From assembly GCA_945907045.1 (NCBI GenBank), contig CAMDSH010000002.1, forward strand, positions 1 to 64,000: 64,000 nt of DNA, given 5' to 3'. Shown piece by piece: positions 45,247 through 53,086 of the stretch (within the stretch, counting starts at the first letter, position 1; each line of letters opens with the position of its first letter). The position numbers and the translations under genes are program-made. The notes beneath the pieces are model-generated. The model did not search any database, was not told the origin of the DNA, and saw only the letters and a program-made list of their open reading frames with translations. The stretch comes from Rhizobium sp. Q54 (GTDB lineage: Bacteria; Pseudomonadota; Alphaproteobacteria; Rhizobiales; Xanthobacteraceae).

Positions 45247-45930
45247 ATGTCGGTTAACTCAACAATGGCGCAAGAATATCTCAGCACGCTGCTGCAAACG
45301 GGGAAGTATCAAGCTGACAAGCAATTGCTGCTCAAGGAGAGGGTGTTCATCACATTCGATAGCTTGCTGCGATATGCCGGACTGGGAGGACTAAAGCCTG
45401 GTCAGAAACTGCTTGATCTGGGATCTGCCGATGGTGCACTCGTTGTGGTGTCCCGAAGGCGCGGACTTGATGCTCACGGCCTTGATGTCGCCGACAATGT
45501 CGATTTTGAATCCGACCGGCTGCCGCATGGCGATGGTGTGTTCGATGTTGTCACGGCCGTGTCATTGATAGAGCATTTGCGCTCGCCAACGTGCATGCTA
45601 CGAGAGGCGCTACGGGTGTTAAAGCCCGGGGGCGTCCTCATTCTGGTGACACCCAATTGGCGCTTTAGTTACAAGAGGTTTTTCGACGATCCAACCCACG
45701 TGCATCCATACAGCGACACGTCGATTGGCTTCTTACTTCGCAGCGTGGGCTTTGGTAAAATCCTGGTCGTACCGTGGCTGGTGTGCAAGCCGAGTTGGCT
45801 GTGGAGTGTGCCGTTGACGTTCCACATTGCGCGAATGCTGCCATTTCGCTGGTCCGAGAGTAAGATGATTCCGAACGTGCTAATGGGTAAGTCAAAATCA
45901 ATACTGGCGCTGGCGGTGAAACCTGCATAG
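45247..45930 (+). CDS. Class I SAM-dependent methyltransferase
   Basis: A 227-residue methyltransferase with motif I LLDLGSADGALVVVS, then DVADNVDFESDRLP, VVTAVSLIEHL and the substrate-side GGVLILVTPNWRFS. The family (methyltransf_11/23) commonly methylates sugars or small acceptors; the substrate is not readable. I chose the ATG at 45247 because GGTGA lies eight bases before it; a TTG at 45232 is also in frame. It is the first gene of the lower-G+C + strand block and may be co-transcribed with the PhyH gene 26 bases downstream. Confidence 0.82.
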   Translation: MSVNSTMAQEYLSTLLQTGKYQADKQLLLKERVFITFDSLLRYAGLGGLKPGQKLLDLGSADGALVVVSRRRGLDAHGLDVADNVDFESDRLPHGDGVFDVVTAVSLIEHLRSPTCMLREALRVLKPGGVLILVTPNWRFSYKRFFDDPTHVHPYSDTSIGFLLRSVGFGKILVVPWLVCKPSWLWSVPLTFHIARMLPFRWSESKMIPNVLMGKSKSILALAVKPA

Positions 45931-45956
45931 GCGCATTAAGGCGAGGTAGATTCCCG

Positions 45957-46799
45957 ATGGTACAATTAGCGGCAATGACTAAGACCCAGGCGGGTGAATC
46001 CACTCATCTCGCAAGTGATATCGTCAAAGAGGTCCGTCGCGAAGGCGTAAGCGTAGTCCCGGGCGTCTTTTCGCCGAGCGAATGTCGAAAATTTACCGAT
46101 GTTCTAGACCGCGTCGTCCGCGAGCTGGTGAACAGCAAGGCCTATTACGGTTCCAGTTCAACGCAGGTCGTTTATAACTATTTTTTCTATGACGATGCGC
46201 TGTACGACCTGTTCGCGCATCCGTTGATCGACTCGGTTATGTCGGCGCTCATCGACCCTGATTACGTTCTGATCTCGCCTTCCGCGCGTAACCCCTACAT
46301 CAACAAAGATCTGCCTGGCGGAGGACAAACTTCCGGGTCCGGCTGGCACGTCGACTCGCGCGTTGCAAATCCGGAGACGGGCGATCTGTTTCGGCCTTCT
46401 CTCAGCTATTACGCGGCGATCGCACTAGAGCCATTCGAGCGCGACAATTCGGCGACGAATTATGTTCCCCGCTCACATCTTCTCTATAAGAAGCCACAGG
46501 ACCGAAACGCCAATCTGGATTTTGAAATTTTGGAAGCGAAGGCCGGGTCGATGCTCTTTTTCGATTCGGCTTTGTGGCACCGCACCGGAATTCCGACTGA
46601 TAGATCGCGCTGGTCGATATTCAACATGTACGGTCCATGGCACATGAAGCCGTATTTCCGGTTTGCGGAGAATTTTAGCCGTGACAAAATTCAGAGCTTG
46701 CCGGTGCATGTACAAAAACTATTGCACCTGTGCAGCGTTCCGCCCAAACACGCGAATGGTAGGACTACGACAGTGACAAAGACACCTACACACGATTGA
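45957..46799 (+). CDS. Phytanoyl-CoA dioxygenase family (2OG/Fe(II)) protein
   Basis: A 280-residue PhyH-family oxygenase. The iron ligands are H131 and D133 (GWHVDSR) and H208 (ALWHRTG), with the 2-oxoglutarate arginine R218 (RSRWS). The rest shows the double-stranded beta-helix pattern. The start ATG has GAGG ten bases upstream. It differs from the 40752 oxygenase in subfamily and position, so the locus holds two different Fe(II)/2OG enzymes. In such clusters PhyH proteins hydroxylate or desaturate sugars or small metabolites; the substrate is unknown. Confidence 0.83.
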   Translation: MVQLAAMTKTQAGESTHLASDIVKEVRREGVSVVPGVFSPSECRKFTDVLDRVVRELVNSKAYYGSSSTQVVYNYFFYDDALYDLFAHPLIDSVMSALIDPDYVLISPSARNPYINKDLPGGGQTSGSGWHVDSRVANPETGDLFRPSLSYYAAIALEPFERDNSATNYVPRSHLLYKKPQDRNANLDFEILEAKAGSMLFFDSALWHRTGIPTDRSRWSIFNMYGPWHMKPYFRFAENFSRDKIQSLPVHVQKLLHLCSVPPKHANGRTTTVTKTPTHD

Positions 46800-46953
46800 C
46801 AAATTTGGGCAGTCCCTTGTTGCGGCGAGCGTTTTATCGAAACGAAAATTGCTTTGTTTGTTGCGATAAGATTTTGGATCGAATCCTGGCAGGCTCTACG
46901 CAAAGCCTTTCGTCCGTACTCGTTGCCTGAATTGCTGGATCGGGCGTAATAAA

Positions 46954-48624
46954 ATGGAAACTGCAACAGGATTTGCGCGTGTGCTTGAGCCGGATTCATC
47001 GCGCGGTTGGCATTATTACGTTTTTCAGAAATATTCTGTCTGGTTTTGCGGGCATCTTTACAATCATAAAGACGCGCGAGCGGCGCTCGCGAATTGGCCA
47101 GTGCTTGGCAGCAGCGATGACGTTGCTCGGTATCTGAATGGACTCGACGGGCACTATGCCCTGATCTGCGAGATGCAGGGTCGAATAGTGGCGGCTGTCG
47201 ATCCTATTCGATCGTTGCCGATCTTTTTTGCTCGCTATCAAGGCACCACATGGATAGCGGAAGATCCGGAGCGATTGCTTGTCTGCGCGCGTCTCGATGA
47301 TGTTGATTCTGAATCGGCTCTTGCCCTCGCAATGTCGGGTTACACCATCGGCGTTCGAACGCTGTTTCGCGGGCTCGAACAATTGGGGCCGGGTGAATTC
47401 TTTTTTGCCGATGCCGGAGGAACACCACGGCGTCTGCGATATCACCGTTATTCGCCTTGGCTGGTGCAAGATGACGACGATGCGGTGTATGAAAAGCGCT
47501 TAGGTGACATAACTCTCGCGCTGACCGAACGGATGGTAAATCAGGCTGATGGACGCACCATCGCTGTTCCGCTCAGTGCAGGCCGCGATTCCCGTCTTTT
47601 GGTGTCGGCGCTGGCGCAAGTCGGGGCGCGCAATGTGGTCTGTTTTGCCTATGGCCTGGCGGGAAATTATGAAGCTGAGGCCAGCCAAAAAATCGCCAAT
47701 TATCTCGGCTTTGAATGGCATTTCGCGCCATTTTCAATTGCTTCGCAGCGGCGCTTTTGGTGGAGTGAAGGCAATGCTCGCTATCAAAAGTTTGCCGACA
47801 GTTGCTGCTCGACAACAGTCGTGCATGATTTGCCAGCGGTTCAAGATCTGCTCGATCGCGGAGTGATTGACCGGCGGACAATTATCGTGAATGGCAATTC
47901 CGGTGATTTTATCAGTGGGCTGCACATCCAGCCGCCGGTGAGCCAAGGATTGCCCGATATCAGCCATGAGCGCCGCATTGGCATCATCGTCGCCACGATG
48001 GTCAAGAAGCATTTCCGACTATGGCAGGGGCTTGCAACGCCAGAGAATGACGAGACGATTGCGAGTCAATTGCGGTGTGAGTTGGAACAATTAGGTTTAG
48101 GAGAAGTCGCAGTTGAGCAAGCCCACGGTCTTTACGAATATCTCGAGTTTCAGGACCGGCAATCGAAATATGTTGTCAGTCGTCAACGGATTTACGATTT
48201 CATAGGTTTGGAATGGCGGCTTCCGCTATGGAGTCGGGATTATCTGGATTTTTGGCAATCTGTGCCGTTGCGATTGAAACGCGGCCAAATTCTTTACGCT
48301 CGCATGTTGGACAATCGTAACTGGGGTGGCGTGTGGAAAGGCAACGATTGGAAGTTTGCCCGGCGCGTCAGCCCGGATTGGATACGTTGGATCGTGCGCC
48401 CGTTGGCGATGGCAGCATGCGCGCCGTTCGGACGATCGGCCTGGCACAGTTTCGAACGCAAGTTCCTCAGCTATTGGACCGACCTGCTTGCCTTTCAGTC
48501 GATAGAACCTTATCGGCGCATCGTCATGGACCGTCGTGGGGCCCGCCACCTTGTGGCTTGGCATACTGAAGCGTACTTGCAGCGAAAGGGATTGGGCTGG
48601 GACGGCCAGTCACGATGTCGGTAA
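46954..48624 (+). CDS. Asparagine synthase-like protein lacking the glutaminase cysteine
   Basis: A 556-residue protein that resembles class II asparagine synthetases in its C-terminal half. The PP-loop is PLSAGRDSR at residues 206-214, with SGGxDS changed to SAGRDS, followed by helical segments typical of Asn_synthase. The N-terminal half has a degenerate glutaminase fold (residues 1-170) and no MCGI start, so no catalytic Cys2. It therefore cannot hydrolyse glutamine in the usual way and might use free ammonia or an amine donor, as in beta-lactam synthetase or lasso-type proteins. Its substrate is not known. It follows the PhyH gene by 154 bases and precedes a GT4. Confidence 0.75.
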   Translation: METATGFARVLEPDSSRGWHYYVFQKYSVWFCGHLYNHKDARAALANWPVLGSSDDVARYLNGLDGHYALICEMQGRIVAAVDPIRSLPIFFARYQGTTWIAEDPERLLVCARLDDVDSESALALAMSGYTIGVRTLFRGLEQLGPGEFFFADAGGTPRRLRYHRYSPWLVQDDDDAVYEKRLGDITLALTERMVNQADGRTIAVPLSAGRDSRLLVSALAQVGARNVVCFAYGLAGNYEAEASQKIANYLGFEWHFAPFSIASQRRFWWSEGNARYQKFADSCCSTTVVHDLPAVQDLLDRGVIDRRTIIVNGNSGDFISGLHIQPPVSQGLPDISHERRIGIIVATMVKKHFRLWQGLATPENDETIASQLRCELEQLGLGEVAVEQAHGLYEYLEFQDRQSKYVVSRQRIYDFIGLEWRLPLWSRDYLDFWQSVPLRLKRGQILYARMLDNRNWGGVWKGNDWKFARRVSPDWIRWIVRPLAMAACAPFGRSAWHSFERKFLSYWTDLLAFQSIEPYRRIVMDRRGARHLVAWHTEAYLQRKGLGWDGQSRCR

Positions 48625-48691
48625 TGGCACGGAGCATCGTATCTACTAAGGCATCAAACATGATGCCACCGGGCATAGGAAGTTTCTGCTC

Positions 48692-49906
48692 GTGCATATT
48701 CTGCTAGCCACGACCGGATATCCTCCGGAACATGCCGGCGCCGGTGGCCGGCTGCATGCCATGTATCGGCGCCTTACCGCTGGCAATTCCTCGTTTACCT
48801 GGTCGGTGATGACCAAACGTCGCAACGCTGTCGCGGTGGAGGTCGCTGGTCCGCGGCAGATATTTGCCTTCCCTCGCGGCGAACATGAATTTTCACCTGC
48901 GCTGGAAGGATTGTCCGAAGCTGTTTGGATGCGGCGGAGGCTGGCGAAGGGTCTGTTGGATTCAGTCGATGTTGTGCATGCCGCCGGCTGGAGTTGGGCG
49001 ACGCCGATTCTTGTTCAAGCTGCGAGACGTCGCGGTATTCCAATCGTGCGCGAACTGACAACGCCTGGCGATCCTGGAAGCAACAGCTTGGGCGGTCGTT
49101 TTATCCGCTGGATCAATCGCCAAGCGGATGAGATCGTGGCGATCTCACCTGCGCTTGAGCAGGCCGCGCGCCGCGCCGCGCCGAACGTCCCCATCTGGTG
49201 CCGGCCAAATGGCGTTGATACGAACCGATTTTGTCCGGCGGATAACGATAAGCGTGCGCGCGGCCGCGCTGCGCTTCGCGAATGGCTGCCAGGTCTGAAA
49301 GTGGATGATGTTGTCGTTCTTCAAATCGGACGAATCCGGCCGTTGAAAAACCAGCTGTTCCTCGCAGAGTCTGTTGCTCGTCTGCCGGCGAAATTCCATC
49401 TGCTGTTCATCGGCCCGGTTTATCATTCTGATGACAGCTATGTTGCAGCGTTGCGCCGGCGACTTGCCGAACCAGATCTTCGTTCACGTGTGGCATTGAT
49501 CGAGGACGCTATTCCAGACGTCGAGCGGTTTATGCAAGCCGCGGACATTCTGGCGTTCCCTTCGGCGGCAGAAGGTCTGGGAACGGTCATGATCGAGGCG
49601 CTCTGCTGCGGGCTTCCGGTGGTGGCATCGCGGCTGCCGGGCGTAACCGATTGGGTGGTAAGTGACGGCGAAAATGGTTTTCTGGCGCCGCTCGACCGCG
49701 AGCAATTTGCCGCGCGGTTAACTGACGCCGAGGCACTGATTTCCTCGCAGGCGCGCATCGCTGCTGCTGCCGGGAAAAGCTACGATCAGGGCAATATGGA
49801 TGCGGGTTATCGCGAACTGTTCGAGCGGCTTCATGCGCACCGTGAGGACGCTGGTCCTGATTCCAGCCGCAGTGTGCGGAGCGGCTTTTTGAGCCAGCAG
49901 GGTTAA
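48692..49906 (+). CDS. Glycosyltransferase family 4
   Basis: A 404-residue GT-B-fold transferase. The opening is HILLATTGYPPEHAGAGGRLHAM, the linker carries WCRPNGVDTNRFCP, and the nucleotide-sugar site has the E-x7-E pattern in AAEGLGTVMIEALCCGLPVVAS. AGGA lies about a dozen bases before the GTG start at 48692. It follows the asparagine-synthase-like gene by 67 bases and precedes the regulator gene. The sugar is not assigned. Confidence 0.85.
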   Translation: MHILLATTGYPPEHAGAGGRLHAMYRRLTAGNSSFTWSVMTKRRNAVAVEVAGPRQIFAFPRGEHEFSPALEGLSEAVWMRRRLAKGLLDSVDVVHAAGWSWATPILVQAARRRGIPIVRELTTPGDPGSNSLGGRFIRWINRQADEIVAISPALEQAARRAAPNVPIWCRPNGVDTNRFCPADNDKRARGRAALREWLPGLKVDDVVVLQIGRIRPLKNQLFLAESVARLPAKFHLLFIGPVYHSDDSYVAALRRRLAEPDLRSRVALIEDAIPDVERFMQAADILAFPSAAEGLGTVMIEALCCGLPVVASRLPGVTDWVVSDGENGFLAPLDREQFAARLTDAEALISSQARIAAAAGKSYDQGNMDAGYRELFERLHAHREDAGPDSSRSVRSGFLSQQG

Positions 49907-49949
49907 TTTTCGCCCTCAATGGCCCGCACCAAAGATGACGGAGCATAAA

Positions 49950-49964
49950 GTTCATGCTATGAAC
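49950..49964. promoter_or_regulatory. Palindromic operator candidate GTTCATGCTATGAAC upstream of the winged-helix regulator gene
   Basis: A near-perfect inverted repeat, GTTCAT-GCT-ATGAAC, ends 25 bases before the regulator ATG at 49990. A CATAAA hexamer (49944-49949) sits directly before it and could be a -10 element, which the operator would then cover on its downstream side. A second copy with the same arms lies at 52946. It fits autoregulation by the 49990 gene product, but this was not tested. Confidence 0.65.
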
Positions 49965-49989
49965 ATCCAAATCAATTTGCAGATTTGCC

Positions 49990-50667
49990 ATGCCGTATCC
50001 TTCACGCGACGCGCCGCAAGAACCGTCCCGGTTTCAAAACCAGGATGAAATCCTGCTTGGTCTTCTTTCGGCCGTTGATCGGGATTCTAAAATTTCGCAG
50101 CGAACGATATCTCGTGAACTCGGGGTAGCGCTCGGACTTGCCAACGCGTATTTGAAGCGCTGCGTGAGCAAGGGCTGGATCAAGATCCATGAGGTGCCTC
50201 GCCGCCGCTTTATTTATTATTTGACTCCTCAGGGTTTTGCCGAAAAGACACGTTTGGCCGGCCAATATTTCTCTGCGTCGTTCACTTTTTTCCGGCGCGC
50301 TCGACAGCAGATGTCGGACCTTATGGCGGAATGTGCAGCCAATGGCTGGCATCGAATTGTATTTGTAGGAGTTTCTGAGCTCGCGGAGGTCGGTACGCTC
50401 TGCGCTTACGACCATCCAATCAAGCTCGTAGCGATCATCGATCCTGTGCACATAGGAGAAAAGTTTTGTGGTCTCTCGGTGAAAACGACCCTCTCTCAAT
50501 GTGAACCTTACGATGCGGTAATCGTGACCAGTCTATCGACGCCCGAGAAAGTCTTTGAAGCGGTTAAAGCCGAGATTGGTTCTGATCGTGTCCTGGCTCC
50601 CAGACTGCTGCGGCTTGCATTGCCTCAATCGGACAAAAGTAGACCTTCGATTGAGGCGGCTGAATGA
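49990..50667 (+). CDS. Winged-helix (MarR-like) transcriptional regulator with C-terminal Rossmann-like domain
   Basis: A 225-residue protein. Residues about 18-85 are a winged helix-turn-helix (ISQRTISRELGVALGLANAYLKRCVSKGWIKIHE, then RRFIYYLTPQGF as wing), as in MarR-type EPS-associated regulators. Residues about 105-205 form an alternating strand-helix region (RIVFVGVSELAEVGTLCAY, KLVAIIDP, DAVIVTSL) that reads like a nucleotide- or CoA-binding Rossmann fold, reminiscent of Rex. It overlaps the NusG-like gene by four bases (ATGA). The operator copies and the NusG partner suggest it controls O-antigen or EPS genes. The effector is unknown. Confidence 0.75.
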   Translation: MPYPSRDAPQEPSRFQNQDEILLGLLSAVDRDSKISQRTISRELGVALGLANAYLKRCVSKGWIKIHEVPRRRFIYYLTPQGFAEKTRLAGQYFSASFTFFRRARQQMSDLMAECAANGWHRIVFVGVSELAEVGTLCAYDHPIKLVAIIDPVHIGEKFCGLSVKTTLSQCEPYDAVIVTSLSTPEKVFEAVKAEIGSDRVLAPRLLRLALPQSDKSRPSIEAAE

Positions 50668-51167
50668 AGCGTTGGTATGCAGCTTATACGCAGCCGCGTC
50701 ACGAAGGCTTGGCGACGGAGCACTTGGCGCGCCAGGGTTTCGAGGTCTATTTTCCACGCTATCTGAAGCGCCGCAGCCACGCTCGCAAGATTGAAATTGT
50801 TCCGGCCCCGTTATTCCCCCGATATGTCTTTGTCGCATTCGATGCAGGCGAGAGCGGCTGGCGCGTTATTCGGTCCACACGCGGAATCGTCGATCTGGTG
50901 CGTAACGGGCTCGATCCGATACCGGTTCTTGATCCGATCATTGAAGAGATCAGGGCGCGGCAGGACAACGAAGGGTTCGTTGTTCTCACGCGCCATCTCA
51001 AACTGGCGCGTGGCGCGCGCGTTCGCATCGAGGAAGGCCCGTTCGCTGCCTACGAGGCCATCTTCGAGTCCCAACGTGACAACGAGCGAGTAATTGCGCT
51101 GCTCTCGCTTCTTGGTCGCAAAGTAGTCGTCGACTTGCCGATTCGCGCGGTGGTTCCTGCGGATTGA
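50664..51167 (+). CDS. NusG/RfaH family transcription antitermination paralogue
   Basis: A 167-residue protein with an N-terminal NGN domain (RWYAAYTQPRHEGLATEHLA, then EVYFPRYLKRR and PLFPRYVFVAFD) and a C-terminal KOW-like segment (GARVRIEEGPFAAYEAIFE). It differs from the housekeeping NusG in its basic insert and short KOW. RfaH-type paralogues are loaded at an ops element in the leader of long polysaccharide operons. The overlap with the winged-helix gene suggests joint control. An ops-like sequence lies at 53055 in the next operon's leader. Confidence 0.85.
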   Translation: MKRWYAAYTQPRHEGLATEHLARQGFEVYFPRYLKRRSHARKIEIVPAPLFPRYVFVAFDAGESGWRVIRSTRGIVDLVRNGLDPIPVLDPIIEEIRARQDNEGFVVLTRHLKLARGARVRIEEGPFAAYEAIFESQRDNERVIALLSLLGRKVVVDLPIRAVVPAD

Positions 51168-51174
51168 AATTCCA

Positions 51175-51218
51175 TTGACACCTATGCCTCTGCCAAGGAA
51201 TGACGAGTTGGTAGTCGT
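51175..51218 (+). promoter_or_regulatory. Putative -35 and ops-like GGTAGTCGT element before the PIG-L gene
   Basis: TTGACA (51175-51180) is followed 30 bases later by GTTGGTAGTCGT (51207-51218). GGTAGTCGT shares eight of nine positions with GGTAGCCGT in the 53-kb leader. No good -10 hexamer was found at the usual spacing, so the promoter is unproven; the ops-like match is short and could be chance. Confidence 0.25.
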
Positions 51219-51258
51219 AAGGCATCTGGCCCCACTCAATCTGTAACGGAGTCCGAGT

Positions 51259-51966
51259 ATGCAACAAGAATCAGTCGCAGTGGTGGTCGCGCATCCTGAC
51301 GACGAGGTATTGGCATTTGGCGGCACGATTTGCCGCCACGTTGATGCCGGTATTCCTGTCAACGTATTGATCCTCGCAACCGGGCTTGCCGCACGGACGG
51401 CTGGTGGCGTGGTCGATCCCAAGGAATTGGAGAAACTCCGCAATAACGCGCGAGCGGCTGGCGCCATTTTGGGACTCACTGAAATTGAGTTCGCCGCCTT
51501 TCCCGACAATCGGATGGATTCAGTGCCGCTCCTCGATGTGGTCAAAGAGATTTCCGCCTTCATCGAGAAAGTCGATGCGACAACTGTCTATACCCATCAT
51601 GTTGGAGACTTGAATATCGATCACTCGATTACCGCACGTGCGGTTATGACGGCATGCCGTCCATTACCGGATTCGCACGTGCGGCGCATCTACGCCGGCG
51701 AAGTCATATCTTCTAGCGAGTATTCATTCAGGCAGGACAGGTTTGTGCCAAACATTTATGGCGGGATTGATCGTTACCTTGATCGTAAATGCGAGGCCTT
51801 GAAATGCTATTCAACGGAGTTGCGCGGTTGGCCGCACCCCCGTTCCGTGGAAGCAGTGGTTCATCTGGCTCGGCTGCGCGGTTCTGAATGCGGGTTGACC
51901 GCGGCTGAAGCATTGCTGCTGGTGTTTGAGCGAATACCGGAACCGGCTGTGAGGCAGATGAAATGA
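51259..51966 (+). CDS. PIG-L family N-acetylglucosamine deacetylase (LmbE-like)
   Basis: A 235-residue zinc hydrolase of the LmbE/PIG-L family. The metal motif AHPDDE is at residues 11-16, and THHVGDLNIDHS carries the second histidine pair (about residue 115). The family removes acetyl groups from GlcNAc or related amide-bearing molecules. It starts with an ATG and overlaps the next gene (ATGA). Its place beside a sulfotransferase-like gene suggests it prepares an amine on a sugar of the polymer. Confidence 0.85.
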   Translation: MQQESVAVVVAHPDDEVLAFGGTICRHVDAGIPVNVLILATGLAARTAGGVVDPKELEKLRNNARAAGAILGLTEIEFAAFPDNRMDSVPLLDVVKEISAFIEKVDATTVYTHHVGDLNIDHSITARAVMTACRPLPDSHVRRIYAGEVISSSEYSFRQDRFVPNIYGGIDRYLDRKCEALKCYSTELRGWPHPRSVEAVVHLARLRGSECGLTAAEALLLVFERIPEPAVRQMK

Positions 51967-52850
51967 GCACAGTCTCTGGCATCGACCGGTTTATTTTTAC
52001 AGTTGCCACGGGCCGCTGCGGCCAGTCTTCTCTGAGGGATATCATCGAGGCTCATGTTCCAGGATGCTACCCAGCATTTGAGGAGCCAAGTATTCACACC
52101 GTACTCCCACGTCCTTTCGAATCTTATGAGCGGCGTTTTCGCCGCCAGTTTATCGAGACCCATGAATTGCTCGGCCGAGGGAAGGTTTTGAAGGCATTTG
52201 AAATAGGCAATGATACTTTCATCGATCGCACTGCCGCCAAGCGGTTACGTCGAATTCAGCGGGAAATGGCCACGCGTGAAAGCGCGATTTATTTTGATAT
52301 TAGTAAATTTTTTGCGCGCGGGCTGCATGTTGGTTTTCTTAAGGCTGTTGGCAAGCACGCACTTGTCAATCTGGTGCGTGATCCAGTGTGCAACATGCGG
52401 AGCTTCCTTAATCGCGATAAGACTTTCGCCCTCGACAATAATCGGCCGGATGCAAGTTCGAATATTCTGCGCCTTGCTTGCGCGGATATGACGGCCAGTG
52501 ATTTCTATCTCTGGGCGTGGTGCGAACTCAATCTGCGCTTCGAAGCGATGTGCCAATCTGACAAGGTGACTCACGCAGTCGAAATTCGCACCGAGCGACT
52601 TCAGGATGCCGGGTACATGAATGCGGCATTCGATGCGCTCAGCCTCGTTCACTCGCCGGTCGTATCGCAGCCACCGAGCAACACCAACCGTGAGCGAGGC
52701 CTAAACGCCACGGTAGTCGGGGCTGACGACATCCGAACATTTGAAAAATTTCTCGATCGCGTGCCGACCGTTTTGCGCTCACGCATCGCCTATTTGCAGG
52801 ACTATAACCCTTGGGCCTTTCACCAGCTCGATCCCGCTGCAGCTGCATAA
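51963..52850 (+). CDS. Sulfotransferase-like P-loop protein
   Basis: A 295-residue protein with a PAPS-type P-loop near its start: TGRCGQSSL at residues 16-24, preceded by the strand FIFTVA. LVNLVRDPVCNMRSF near residue 140 matches the 3'-phosphate binding loop of carbohydrate sulfotransferases (RDP plus Ser). The rest is not typical enough to name a subfamily. It overlaps the PIG-L gene by four bases. Deacetylation by PIG-L followed by N-sulfation would be a consistent two-step hypothesis, but O-sulfation or another transfer is equally possible. Confidence 0.6.
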   Translation: MSTVSGIDRFIFTVATGRCGQSSLRDIIEAHVPGCYPAFEEPSIHTVLPRPFESYERRFRRQFIETHELLGRGKVLKAFEIGNDTFIDRTAAKRLRRIQREMATRESAIYFDISKFFARGLHVGFLKAVGKHALVNLVRDPVCNMRSFLNRDKTFALDNNRPDASSNILRLACADMTASDFYLWAWCELNLRFEAMCQSDKVTHAVEIRTERLQDAGYMNAAFDALSLVHSPVVSQPPSNTNRERGLNATVVGADDIRTFEKFLDRVPTVLRSRIAYLQDYNPWAFHQLDPAAAA

Positions 52851-52934
52851 CGATCGTATTCGAAATCACCGGCCTCATCGGAATCTTCATGAATCCGAAG
52901 CTAATAACTATATTCACCGGAACTACTAGACCGG

Positions 52935-53066
52935 TTGACAAGAATGTTCATAGTATGAACAGTGCTCTCTTTTTTGGGAGCTATTTTAGCGCTGACTAAA
53001 GGTCAGGGCTCCCTGATGATCAGCGTTGTTTTGGGTGATTGGCGTCACCCGGAGTGCGGTAGCCGT
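52935..53066 (+). promoter_or_regulatory. Leader of the amidino-sugar operon: -35 box, operator, hairpins and JUMPstart/ops-like element
   Basis: From left to right the 237-base gap holds several elements. TTGACA (52935-52940) is a perfect -35. The second operator GTTCATAGTATGAAC (52946-52960) overlaps the likely promoter. CAGTGCTCT (52960-52968) matches the 5' end of enteric JUMPstart as I recall it. GGGAGC/GCTCCC (52976-52981, 53008-53013) encloses CTGAC/GTCAG (52992-52996, 53002-53006). A perfect hairpin follows, GGGTGA-TTGGCG-TCACCC (53033-53050). Last is TGCGGTAGCCGT (53055-53066), which contains the GCGGTAG core of ops. The first gene starts 20 bases later. No good -10 could be placed. 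Confidence 0.55.
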
Positions 53067-53086
53067 TCAATCACCTCGGAAATTTT

